From contig CAYWMP010000037.1 of NCBI GenBank assembly GCA_964459445.1, positions 1 to 37,764 of the forward strand: a DNA stretch of 37,764 nucleotides, given 5' to 3'. The notes under the pieces were generated by a model that worked only from the letters and a program-made list of their open reading frames with translations, searched no databases and was not told the origin of the DNA. A program made the position numbers and the translations under genes. The stretch is from CAYWMP01 sp964459445 (GTDB lineage: Bacteria > Desulfobacterota > DSM-4660 > Desulfatiglandales > HGW-15). Below, piece after piece: positions 24,924 to 32,952 of this stretch (positions are counted from its first letter, which is position 1; each line of letters begins with the position of its first letter).

Positions 24924-26552
24924 TTAGAATATGTTCGGTTCCCTATGTTCGCCGAAAACCGCCCTGAACACATTGGCCATCTCTCCGACCGTTGCATAGG
25001 ACTTGCAACTCTCCACCAAATAGGGCATCACATTCTTCTTTTCCTTTGCTGCATTTTCTAGGGTCTTCAGACTGTTTTTGACGGCCTCGTTGTCTCTCTC
25101 CTTTTTCAAGGCCTTGAGACGATCGATTTGAATCTGGGCCGATTCTTCATTGTACTCATGGAGTTCAACTTCCATGTCAACGCCTTCCGTGTATTTGTTC
25201 ACACCGACCTTCGTCACATCGCCTTCCTGGAGTTTTTTCTCATATTCATAGGCCTGCCGCGCCACCTCCTTTTGGACATATCCTGAAGAAACCGCCTCAA
25301 CCATACCCCCCACTTTTTCGACCTTTTCCATTTCCTCCAGAATCTTCTCCTCCATTTCTTTGGTGAGCGATTCCATGAAATAAGATCCGGCCAACGGGTC
25401 TACCGTGTCTCTCAGTCCAATTTCATCCATAAGAATCTGAAAGGTTCTTAAGGACAGGAGGGCCGCCCTTTCGGTTGGAATGGTATAGGCTTCATCAAAG
25501 GAGCATAAAGCGGTCGTCTGAGCCCCAGATAGGGCTGCTGCAAGGGCATAGTAGGCACCGCGTATGATGTTGTTCTCAGGTTGCTGCTTTGTCATGCCCG
25601 ATCCGCCGCCCCCGAAAATACCGCGCAAGAATAGGGCCTTTTTGTTCTGCACATCGTACCTTTCCCGCAGAAGCTTTGCCCAAAGCTTCCTGGCGGCCCT
25701 GAACTTGGCTACGGTCTCCCAAAGATTCCCATAGATATTCAGGTTAAAAGAGAACCTGCCGACGAAATCCTCTGCCTTGTACCCACGGGCTATCACATTG
25801 TCGATATAGGCAAAGGCGATCAAAAGCGCATAGGATATTTCCTGTGCCGGTGTGCAGCCGGATTCGCGAATATGGTATCCACAGACCGAGACCGTGTTGC
25901 ATCTGGGCAACTCTTTCATCCCATATTCTATGGTATCGCCTATCAATCTGACGGCCGGTTCTACGGGGTATATCCATGCGCCCCGTCCAACCATTTCCTT
26001 GAGGATATCATTCTGGGGTGTCGCTGATATCTCTGTTTTTTTGTATCCGGACTTCTCCGCCAGGGCCTCATACATGGCCAACATGATAGAGGCCACAGCA
26101 TTGATGGTTAGGCCGACGCCGATGCGATTGAGCTGAATATCCTTAAAAGCGATTTCGAAATCTCTTAGGGAATCAATGGCCATGCCCACGCGCCCCACCT
26201 CCCCTTCAGCCATGGGATCATCAGAGTCGTAACCCATCTGAGTAGGCAGGTCAAAGGCCACATTGAGGCCCGTCTGGCCGTGGGAAATCATGAGTTTAAA
26301 TCGCTCATTGGTCTCATCGGGTGTGCCGAATCCCGTGTATTGTCGCGTTGTCCAGTTTCGGCTCCTGTACCCCAAGGGATGCAGGCTTCTCGTGAATGGG
26401 AACTCACCGGGGTCCCCAAGGTCCCTTTGATAATCAAAGCCTATCCGTTCCAGGTCCTCGGGTGTATAAACCGGTTTCACCTTGATGCCCGACTGGAGAA
26501 TGACCTCCTCAATGGCATCCTTTTCATCTTTGTTGTATGTCGCAACGCCCAT
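24924..26552 (-). CDS. B12-dependent acyl-CoA mutase, large (catalytic) subunit
   Basis: Encodes 542 residues, the length of mutase large subunits that lack a fused B12 domain. The substrate-binding residues of methylmalonyl-CoA mutase are kept: Tyr72 in RQYTGFG (Phe in isobutyryl-CoA mutase, Ile in 2-hydroxyisobutyryl-CoA mutase) and Arg190 in NDILKEMVGR (Gln in isobutyryl-CoA mutase). A free carboxylate on the substrate is therefore expected. GYHIRESG carries the active-site His. However, the usual PTMYxxRPWT segment reads HPLGYRSRNWT, so a substituted malonyl- or succinyl-CoA is possible. The ATG follows AAGAGGT; a 70-base heptamer array lies just upstream. Confidence 0.88.
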   Translation of the reverse strand: MGVATYNKDEKDAIEEVILQSGIKVKPVYTPEDLERIGFDYQRDLGDPGEFPFTRSLHPLGYRSRNWTTRQYTGFGTPDETNERFKLMISHGQTGLNVAFDLPTQMGYDSDDPMAEGEVGRVGMAIDSLRDFEIAFKDIQLNRIGVGLTINAVASIMLAMYEALAEKSGYKKTEISATPQNDILKEMVGRGAWIYPVEPAVRLIGDTIEYGMKELPRCNTVSVCGYHIRESGCTPAQEISYALLIAFAYIDNVIARGYKAEDFVGRFSFNLNIYGNLWETVAKFRAARKLWAKLLRERYDVQNKKALFLRGIFGGGGSGMTKQQPENNIIRGAYYALAAALSGAQTTALCSFDEAYTIPTERAALLSLRTFQILMDEIGLRDTVDPLAGSYFMESLTKEMEEKILEEMEKVEKVGGMVEAVSSGYVQKEVARQAYEYEKKLQEGDVTKVGVNKYTEGVDMEVELHEYNEESAQIQIDRLKALKKERDNEAVKNSLKTLENAAKEKKNVMPYLVESCKSYATVGEMANVFRAVFGEHREPNIF

Positions 26553-26569
26553 GTTTACCTCTTCTAATC

Positions 26570-26639
26570 GTTACTGGTTACTGGTTGCTCGTTGCTCGTT
26601 GCTGGTTGCTCGTTACTTGTTGCTCGTTTCTCGTTATTG
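26570..26639. repeat. Heptamer array, ten direct units (GTTxCTx family)
   Basis: Ten consecutive 7-base units occur without a gap: GTTACTG twice, GTTGCTC four times, and GTTGCTG, GTTACTT, GTTTCTC and GTTATTG. Unlike the other loci there is no inverted arm. The array ends 18 bases before the start codon of the mutase large subunit, next to its ribosome site, and fills half of the gap between the two mutase genes. Confidence 0.9.
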
Positions 26640-26662
26640 GTCCTTAGCCATTTGGCTTGCCG

Positions 26663-26687
26663 CGCCGTAGCTCCCTAGCGAAGGCGG
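26663..26687. repeat. Small inverted repeat, second copy of the 22-86 type
   Basis: CGCCGTAGC (26663-26671) and GCGAAGGCGG (26678-26687) are the same pair as at the start of the window, here with a 6-base spacer. It lies directly after the stop codon of the mutase small-subunit gene. Confidence 0.45.
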
Positions 26688-26692
26688 GTCAA

Positions 26693-27094
26693 CTACCGTG
26701 ACGGCACGCTCGACCTGATGAACTCTGTAATCTCATCAAAATGGGTCCCCCCCGGAAAAACCCCTTTGACCCCAATCTCTTTAAGAACCGGTATGTCTCG
26801 ATTGGGAATGACGCCGCCTACCACAACGAGTTTGTCCTCAACGCCCTCCAGATTCACCATATCCATCAATTTCCTGCAAATAGGCACATGGGCGCCGGAC
26901 ATGATCGAGAGTCCGATCACGTCCACATCTTCCTGTATGGCCTGGTTCACGATACTTGGAACCGTTTGGTGGAGACCTGTATAGATAACCTCCATTCCAG
27001 CCTCTTTCAAAGCATGGGCCACTACTTTGGCGCCTCGATCATGACCGTCGAGTCCCGGTTTCGCCACGAGGGCTCTAATCTTTCTTCCCTGCAT
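26693..27094 (-). CDS. B12-binding small subunit of the acyl-CoA mutase
   Basis: Encodes 133 residues forming one cobalamin-binding Rossmann domain. The DxHxxG motif that brings the lower-ligand His is GLDGHDRGAK (Asp16, His18, Gly21). The other family marks, GLSIMSGAH and VVVGGVIPNRD, bind the nucleotide tail. It joins the large subunit encoded 140 bases downstream to form the active mutase. Its ribosome site GGGGAG overlaps the end of the GntR gene 7 bases upstream, so regulator and mutase genes share a transcript. The split arrangement is like that of archaeal and some bacterial mutases. Confidence 0.93.
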   Translation of the reverse strand: MQGRKIRALVAKPGLDGHDRGAKVVAHALKEAGMEVIYTGLHQTVPSIVNQAIQEDVDVIGLSIMSGAHVPICRKLMDMVNLEGVEDKLVVVGGVIPNRDIPVLKEIGVKGVFPGGTHFDEITEFIRSSVPSR

Positions 27095-27101
27095 TTTTAT
27101 A

Positions 27102-27830
27102 TTACTCCCCCAGTTGATAATCTTCCGATGTGTTCTCCAGTTCCTTCAAAACAACCCTTCGGCCCCGCAGGATGTGCTCCCTCACGAGTTTCTCCACCCG
27201 ATCCGCATCCCTATCATTCATGGCCTTGAGCATTTGTCGATGGTCCTCGTTGCTGGTCGCCGCCATCTCCTCCACACGCAAAAGGATCTTCCGAAATCGA
27301 TAGATCTGATCCTTGAGATCGTTGATCATCTTTATTAACTTTGGGCTTCTACTCATGGCATAAAGGTGATCATGAAACTCCGTATTGATCTCCGGAAGGG
27401 CACTCAGGTCCTTGCTGTCCAAGCAACGCTGATACTCGTTTATCTTCATTTCCAGCGGCAACAGTTCATCAGCCTTGTGTCTTATGGCGGCAAGCCGCGC
27501 TGCATAACTTTCCAGGGCGCTCCTTATGCCAAAGGTCTCTTCAATGTCTTCCCGGTTCAGACTCAGAATTGAAAACCCGCCGCGAGGCAGTCTTCTAAGC
27601 AACCCCTCCCTTTCAAGTTTGTGCATGGCTTCCCTCACCGGGGTCCTGCTTATGCCCAGGGCGTCCGCAATCCTGCTCTCAACAATCCGACTTCCCGGTG
27701 TCATCTCGCCCCGAACAATCGCCTGTTTGAGGTTTTCAAACACATGCTGACCCAATGATTTTCGTGATGGCAGGGCCCTTAGGGCCCCCAGCCCCATGTC
27801 ACTAAGTTCGTTTTCCTGTTCTGTTTTCAT
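27102..27830 (-). CDS. GntR-family regulator with FCD ligand domain
   Basis: Encodes 242 residues from the ATG at 27830. The N-terminal winged helix reads ESRIADALGISRTPVREAMH with LRRLPRGGFSI as the wing. The C-terminal FCD domain has the usual metal-site His residues in EFHDHLYAMS, EDHRQML and REHILRG. FCD regulators sense carboxylates or acyl-CoA-like effectors and mostly repress. It is encoded directly ahead of the mutase genes. The palindromes at 15290-15306 and 33124-33140, each overlapping a promoter, are the best candidate targets. No such site is seen before its own gene, so its own control is unclear. Confidence 0.92.
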   Translation of the reverse strand: MKTEQENELSDMGLGALRALPSRKSLGQHVFENLKQAIVRGEMTPGSRIVESRIADALGISRTPVREAMHKLEREGLLRRLPRGGFSILSLNREDIEETFGIRSALESYAARLAAIRHKADELLPLEMKINEYQRCLDSKDLSALPEINTEFHDHLYAMSRSPKLIKMINDLKDQIYRFRKILLRVEEMAATSNEDHRQMLKAMNDRDADRVEKLVREHILRGRRVVLKELENTSEDYQLGE

Positions 27831-27911
27831 AAGCAAATCCCTTATTCCCTATTCGAGTCAAAACTCGCTTGGGGATTATCCGTTAGCGAATAACTTCCTA
27901 TTGCAGACCTC

Positions 27912-28096
27912 GTTAAGTGGTTGAGTAGTTAAGTTGTTGTTTTATCTGTTTATGTGCTGTTTGCCTGAAAATTGGGCACGCTATTTGGTTCAGAGGTTAA
28001 AAACTCTTTAACAATCAACCCTTGAATCCCGCTCTTAGCGGGAAACGGGGAACCTTTGAACCTGTTTTCAACTCAACAACTCAACCAATCAATTAT
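27912..28096. repeat. Octamer array, two inverted arms of four units
   Basis: The left arm (27912-27943) has four 8-base units: GTTAAGTG, GTTGAGTA, GTTAAGTT and GTTGTTTT. The right arm (28065-28096) has four units of the reverse type: TTTTCAAC, TCAACAAC, TCAACCAA and TCAATTAT. Between them lies a hairpin CCCGCT-CTT-AGCGGG (28028-28042). This fills most of the 307-base gap between the dehydrogenase gene and the GntR gene; no convincing promoter was found there. Confidence 0.7.
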
Positions 28097-28137
28097 TTGA
28101 CGAACTCTGTATTGAGCCTTTTTTCGCTAAACTGGGA

Positions 28138-29271
28138 TTATAGTCCGACCCATTGGGCAATGTTGGTCTGTAGGATCTCGTGGGTCCCGCCGCCCGAGAG
28201 CAAAAATCGGTTATCCCTGTAGTAACGCTGGACCGAATATTCCATGGAATAGGCGTATCCCCCAAATATTCTCGTGGCCTCATCCGAAGCCTTGCAGGCC
28301 GCTTCCGTGGCAAAGTATTTTGCCATGGTTGCCTCTTTCAGACAGGATGTCTTTTCATCGATCATATGCGTGGCTCGATAGGTAAGGAGTTTCGAAGCCT
28401 CCAGCTCGGTTGCCATGTTTGCAACCTTCGCCTGAATAAGTTGGTACTTGCCAATGGGTTTGCCAAAGGCGATCCTTTCCTTCGCATACCGGATGGAATC
28501 GTCCATCGCGGCCCTTAGAAGACCGACGGCCAAAGCCGCTGTCATGGTGCGGATCTCTGAGACGATGGACAAAAAATTGGAAAGTCCCCTACCCTCATCT
28601 CCAAGCCGGTGATCGAAGGGGATATGACAGTTATTAAAGGCGACTTCCGAGATTTTTGTGGTTTTGGTTCCCAGAAGTTCAAAAGGCTTGCTATGGGAAA
28701 ACCCGGGCGTATCTTTAGGGACGAAGAAGAAATTGACGCCCTTCAATCTTTTTGAAGGATCTGTTTGGCAAAGGACCGTAAAAAAATCGGCTACCGGGCC
28801 ATTGGTGATCCAGGTCTTCATGCCATTAATGAGATACCCGTCATCGGTTCGGGTTGCCGCCGTTGTTATGGACCCCAGATTACCCCCAGCTTCCGGCTCC
28901 GTGAGACAGAAGGCCGAGATCTTTTCTCCATTCATGGCGGGGTAAAAGTATTTTTCACGCAATTTATCCGTACCGAAATGAAACAGAAAGTTGGTCCCCA
29001 TGAGACATTGCATGGCGGAGATCGCGGCAACACTCATGAGACCTCGCGCCAATTCCTCGTGGATCATGCAGAAAAGGGTGGTATTCCCGCCGGCACCCCC
29101 CCTCTTTTTTGGATACCTGATTCTGAAAACGCCCATGTCGGCAAGCGCTTGAAACATCTCCCCAGGAAATTCCCCCTTTTCATCGATCTCCTGGGCTCTG
29201 GGAATCAGTTCCTTATCCACAAATCGCGCTATGGTTTTTTGGATCAATTTCTCTGGGTTTGATCTGAGCAT
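28138..29271 (-). CDS. Acyl-CoA dehydrogenase
   Basis: Encodes 377 residues from the ATG at 29271, nine bases after AGGAG; the frame extends to 29325 without support. The flavin-binding segment FCLTEPEAGGNLGSITT and WITNG are present, and RYAKERIAFGKPI begins the C-terminal helical domain. The family YEGT loop reads SGGGTHEIL: the catalytic Glu of medium- and short-chain enzymes is Gly. In long-chain and isovaleryl-CoA dehydrogenases the base also comes from another position, so activity is still likely. Electrons would go to the EtfAB encoded upstream. Substrate chain unknown. Confidence 0.9.
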   Translation of the reverse strand: MLRSNPEKLIQKTIARFVDKELIPRAQEIDEKGEFPGEMFQALADMGVFRIRYPKKRGGAGGNTTLFCMIHEELARGLMSVAAISAMQCLMGTNFLFHFGTDKLREKYFYPAMNGEKISAFCLTEPEAGGNLGSITTAATRTDDGYLINGMKTWITNGPVADFFTVLCQTDPSKRLKGVNFFFVPKDTPGFSHSKPFELLGTKTTKISEVAFNNCHIPFDHRLGDEGRGLSNFLSIVSEIRTMTAALAVGLLRAAMDDSIRYAKERIAFGKPIGKYQLIQAKVANMATELEASKLLTYRATHMIDEKTSCLKEATMAKYFATEAACKASDEATRIFGGYAYSMEYSVQRYYRDNRFLLSGGGTHEILQTNIAQWVGL

Positions 29272-29353
29272 GGACTGAATCTCCTTGCGCTTTGCTTTCT
29301 TGTTATTACTCAGCCACAAAGTCACGAAGACACTAAGGTTATGATAAAAGAAG

Positions 29354-29419
29354 GGCCCAGGGCTAATGGCTAGAGGCCAAAGGTATTATACCTTTTCCCT
29401 ATGCCTTGCGCCTTTTGCC
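29354..29419. repeat. Heptamer array, two inverted arms (GGC family)
   Basis: The left arm (29354-29388) has five units, for example GGCCCAG, GGCTAAT, GGCTAGA and GGCCAAA. The right arm (to 29419) has five units of the reverse type, for example TTGCGCC and TTTTGCC, with one unit of six bases. The arms meet at a GGTAT-T-ATACC palindrome. It lies between etfA and the dehydrogenase gene. Confidence 0.8.
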
Positions 29420-29454
29420 TGTTTTTGTGTCTTTGTTCCTTAGTGGCTCAATAG

Positions 29455-30636
29455 TTATACTTTCTTTAATTGTTCAATCATCTCCGGGACGATATCGTGG
29501 AGGTCGCCAACGATGCCCCAATCCGCCACCTGAAAAATGGGCGCCCGGGCATCTTTGTTGATGGCGATAATGTAACGGGAATCCATCATCCCCGCCCTAT
29601 GTTGGATTGCCCCTGAAATTCCGCAGGCTATATAGAGTTCGGGCCGGACGGTCTGCCCTGTTTGTCCTACCTGGTGATCTGCTGAAATCCACCCCTCTTC
29701 AACAGCCACGCGGGTCCCCGCCACCTCACCGTCAATGACCTCGGCGAGGTCTTCAAGCACCTTGAATCCTCTTGAATCACCGACCCCTCTCCCGCCGGCC
29801 ACGATGACCTTGGCCTCTGTGAGGTCCACGGATTTCTTCGCTTCCTTGACCACCTCGAGAATTTCGGCGCCGATCTCTTCCTCAGCCAGGGTGACATCTT
29901 GCCCAATGACCTCGCCCTTTTGCTCAGGCCTTTCAAGGGCCTCCATGACACCCGGTCTGACGGTAGCCATTTGAGGCCGTGAATGTCGATTTGCGATAGT
30001 GGCCATGACATTCCCGCCAAAGGCCGGCCTTGTCTGCAGAAGAATCCTCTCTTCTGCATTAATGGTCAACGCCGTGCAATCTGCCGTCAGGCCGACACCG
30101 ACGCGACGTGAGAGTCGGGGTGCGAGGTCTCTTCCCAGGTGGGTGGCGCCCATAAGGAAGATGCCCGGCTTGTGTTTCTCTACCAATTCGGCCAACACCT
30201 TCGTATAGGCATTTGTTCTGAAATCTTTCAGGGCCTCATGATCTGCGACATAGACGTGATCGGCCCCATATTTTATCAGTTTTTCGGCAAGATCTGACAC
30301 CTGGTGTCCCAACAATACCGCAGTAACACCCTGATCGAGCGTATCAGCCAGTTCACGAGCCTTGCTGATGAGTTCAAAGGAAACCTTTTTGAGTTCGCCC
30401 TCGCGCTGCTCCACAAAGACCCAAACGCCTTTCCAGTCGCTAAAGTCCGGGATGACTCTCGGTTCGATATCTGTGAGTATGGCCTCTTCGGGACAAACTT
30501 CAAGGCAAGCGCCGCAAGATGTGCAGCGCTCCTGGATTTGCGCCTTTGCTTCCATCATCTCTATAGCGTCGTAGGGGCATATCCTTAAACACTTTTGACA
30601 GCCACTGCAAAGTTCAGCTTCTATCCAGACTGGCAT
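29455..30636 (-). CDS. etfA: Electron transfer flavoprotein alpha subunit with N-terminal ferredoxin domain
   Basis: Encodes 393 residues. The first 50 form a two-4Fe-4S ferredoxin: C10, C13, C16, C20 and C38, C41, C44, C48, both ending Cys-Pro. The EtfA part follows, with the FAD-binding run GQTGQTVRPELYIACGISGA and GAIQHRAGM near the C-terminus. Ferredoxin-fused EtfA is known from anaerobes, for example in Etf complexes tied to caffeyl-CoA reductase or lactate dehydrogenase. The fusion suggests electron exchange with ferredoxin and perhaps flavin-based bifurcation. The start follows GGAGA. It is encoded after etfB by a 36-base gap. Confidence 0.93.
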   Translation of the reverse strand: MPVWIEAELCSGCQKCLRICPYDAIEMMEAKAQIQERCTSCGACLEVCPEEAILTDIEPRVIPDFSDWKGVWVFVEQREGELKKVSFELISKARELADTLDQGVTAVLLGHQVSDLAEKLIKYGADHVYVADHEALKDFRTNAYTKVLAELVEKHKPGIFLMGATHLGRDLAPRLSRRVGVGLTADCTALTINAEERILLQTRPAFGGNVMATIANRHSRPQMATVRPGVMEALERPEQKGEVIGQDVTLAEEEIGAEILEVVKEAKKSVDLTEAKVIVAGGRGVGDSRGFKVLEDLAEVIDGEVAGTRVAVEEGWISADHQVGQTGQTVRPELYIACGISGAIQHRAGMMDSRYIIAINKDARAPIFQVADWGIVGDLHDIVPEMIEQLKKV

Positions 30637-30672
30637 TTTGTTCTCCGTTTGCTAATGAATTCTGGGCCATTC

Positions 30673-31464
30673 CTAAATCAGCTTATTCTCCTTTAATCGC
30701 CCGACCAGCGATCTCACCGTTTCATTGACATCACCCTCCAAAATCTCCCCTTGCCGCTCCAATTTTGGGGCAAAGGTCTTGATCACATGGGTTAGCGATC
30801 CCTCCAATCCCACGTCTCTTGTCATGACGCCGATGTCAGCAGCATCCCACAGGGTAATCGGAACTGTTTCTTTGCATGCGTCAATGAGGCGCCCTACTAT
30901 GGCATAGCGTGGTCTATTCAGTTCCCCAATCACCGTCAGCAATGCTGGAAGCCTGATCCGAGTCCGTTCATACCCATCCTCCAATCGCCGTTTCACTATG
31001 AGTGTGTCTTCTTCGATTTCCTCTATGTCGCACACATAGGTTGCCTGGGGCAGGTTCAGGTACTCGGCCACCTGCGGCCCTATCTGGGCCGTGTCACCGT
31101 CGATAGCTTGTCGCCCGCAGAGGATGAGGTCATATTCACTGATCTTCTCTATGGCCTTGCCCAGAGTTGAAGAGGTTGCCCAGGTGTCTGCCCCTGCAAA
31201 GGCCTTATCGGAAAGAAGAATGCCTTCATCCGCGCCCATTCCCATAGCTTCTGATATTGCGTCGATGGCCTGGGGCGGCCCCATCGTGAGGACGACGACT
31301 TTTGCTTCCAATTTCTCTTTGAGCTCGATTGCCGCCTCCAGGGCATGGCAGTCATCCGGGTTGATAATGCTCTCTATCCCTTCGCGTAACAGGTTTCCCG
31401 TCTTTGGATCCAGCTTTACTTCTGTTGTATCGGGAACTTGTTTAATGAGAACGATGATCTTCAT
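30673..31464 (-). CDS. etfB: Electron transfer flavoprotein beta subunit
   Basis: Encodes 263 residues from the ATG at 31464 (MKIIVLIKQVPDT, the family start); the frame extends ten codons further into repeat-like sequence and is not needed. CGRQAIDGDTAQIGP is the nucleotide-binding stretch in the form found in Etfs of anaerobes, including bifurcating ones. It accepts electrons from the dehydrogenase together with EtfA. An array of 7-base units lies directly upstream. Confidence 0.93.
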   Translation of the reverse strand: MKIIVLIKQVPDTTEVKLDPKTGNLLREGIESIINPDDCHALEAAIELKEKLEAKVVVLTMGPPQAIDAISEAMGMGADEGILLSDKAFAGADTWATSSTLGKAIEKISEYDLILCGRQAIDGDTAQIGPQVAEYLNLPQATYVCDIEEIEEDTLIVKRRLEDGYERTRIRLPALLTVIGELNRPRYAIVGRLIDACKETVPITLWDAADIGVMTRDVGLEGSLTHVIKTFAPKLERQGEILEGDVNETVRSLVGRLKENKLI

Positions 31465-31483
31465 GTTCCTGGCTCCAATAGTG

Positions 31484-31637
31484 TCATTGGTCATTAGTCA
31501 ATGGTCATATTTGAAAGGGACTAAAGTTATAGCGAAAACCGATTTCTGAAAACCTCTCTGCTGCCGACTGCCTAGTACCAACCGCCGACTTTCCTCCCCG
31601 GCTCCATTCTTCAATAGTCATTTTTCAATCTTCAATA
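31484..31637. repeat. Compound heptamer locus, three short arrays
   Basis: Three runs of four 7-base units lie in the gap between the CaiB gene and etfB. The first (31484-31511) has units such as TCATTGG, TCATTAG and TCAATGG. The second (31561-31588) has CTGCCGA, CTGCCTA, GTACCAA and CCGCCGA. The third (31610-31637) has TTCAATA twice, GTCATTT and TTCAATC. The first and third are related and can pair only partly. The locus is more decayed than the others. Confidence 0.6.
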
Positions 31638-31641
31638 CCTT

Positions 31642-32832
31642 TTAGATTACCTTCTTCTCCTTCAATCGCTCGAGATCCTGGCCCGAATATCCAAGTAGCT
31701 CTCCATAGATTTTCTCATTATGCTCCCCGAATCGAGGAGGAAAAGAGAGTTGTCGATTTGATTCTTCAAGAAAAGAAGTCATATGGGGTGGAGGGGCCAG
31801 GGTGATTTTGGTTCCTGTAACAGCATCTTCCGATGAAAGGAGTCTCCTTTCAACCAATGGATCCTTCAACACCTCTGCAATGGTTTTTATCTTGCTTATA
31901 GGCACGGTGATCTCTGTGAGCATTTCGATAAGATCTTCTGAAGTAAGGGCTCCGGTTATCTCATTAATGGCACGGTTGAGGTTTTGAACATCCCCAATCC
32001 TGCCGGCGTTTTTCTCATACTCGGGTTTATCCAGGGACTTGAAGGGTTCAAGAGAGACAAAAGATTTCCATTGTCGATCATTGCCAACCGCCAAATACAC
32101 ATAGCCGTTTTTTGTCTTGTAAACAGAAACAGGCGCGAAGAATTCATGGGTATTTCCTCTGCGCGTAATGGTCTTGCCAAAGCTGTCCGTAAAAGTAATG
32201 GGCACCGTCAACCAGGATACGGAGGATTCGAACATGGCCAAATGGATGCATGATCCTTCCCCCGTTGCCTGACGCTTGAAAAGGGCCTTCATCAAAAGGC
32301 CATAGGCATGTTCGCTGGTACCCATATCGGGTAATGGAATTCCAATGACCTGTGGGTCCTCATCCGCCTCCCCCGTTAACTCCATGAGCCCGGATCGCGC
32401 CTGCAATATGGGATCATAGGCCGCCTCGTTGCTATCCGGCCCAAAACCCGTGACCCCAAGCCAGATGATATCCGGCTTTATTTTCCTCAATGTGTCATAA
32501 TCTATGCCAAGTTTTTCGTAATTTCTCGGGAGTTGGTTGGTGGAAAAAACATCGACATTCAACTCGCGAATCAACTTATAAAAAATTTCTCTTCCTTCCG
32601 GATCAACAAGGTCAAGCGTCAAAGCCTTCTTCCCGGCATTGATGCACAGATAATAGGCATTGACCCTCTCTTCACCGATAACATTTTCTCCTATGAGCCG
32701 ATTGGGATCTCCATAAATTGGATGTTCAAGGCGGATCACCTGCATCCCATCCTGTGCCAATCGAAATGTCAGATAGGGCAGTACCGTCGCCTGCTCGAGG
32801 GACAGAATAGTGAGGTTTTTGAATAGTTCCAT
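31642..32832 (-). CDS. CaiB/BaiF-type (family III) CoA transferase
   Basis: Encodes 396 residues, the normal length. Family III transferases move CoA between two carboxylic acids through an aspartyl-CoA anhydride. The likely catalytic Asp is in PLPDMGTSEHAYG (about residues 167-180), and GKKALTLDLVDPEGREIFYKL is the typical early stretch. The start follows AAAGGA at six bases. As the first gene after a predicted operator-controlled promoter, it probably leads the transcript running through etfBA, the dehydrogenase and the regulator. Donor and acceptor acids are unknown; formyl-CoA, succinyl-CoA and racemase-type members exist. Confidence 0.9.
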   Translation of the reverse strand: MELFKNLTILSLEQATVLPYLTFRLAQDGMQVIRLEHPIYGDPNRLIGENVIGEERVNAYYLCINAGKKALTLDLVDPEGREIFYKLIRELNVDVFSTNQLPRNYEKLGIDYDTLRKIKPDIIWLGVTGFGPDSNEAAYDPILQARSGLMELTGEADEDPQVIGIPLPDMGTSEHAYGLLMKALFKRQATGEGSCIHLAMFESSVSWLTVPITFTDSFGKTITRRGNTHEFFAPVSVYKTKNGYVYLAVGNDRQWKSFVSLEPFKSLDKPEYEKNAGRIGDVQNLNRAINEITGALTSEDLIEMLTEITVPISKIKTIAEVLKDPLVERRLLSSEDAVTGTKITLAPPPHMTSFLEESNRQLSFPPRFGEHNEKIYGELLGYSGQDLERLKEKKVI

Positions 32833-32952
32833 TGGAATCCTTTCTTTAGTTCATGGTGGGGAAAAGGAGGGAAAACATTAGCCAAACATATTTGAAATTT
32901 CCTTCGACTTTGAATCAGCTTTTATCATTGATTCGAAGCCTTAGGTAATGCA

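Noticed and set aside
24924..28137. Cobalamin riboswitch controlling the B12 mutase genes
   Set aside because: I searched the gaps before the mutase and GntR genes for the B12-box type core and saw none.
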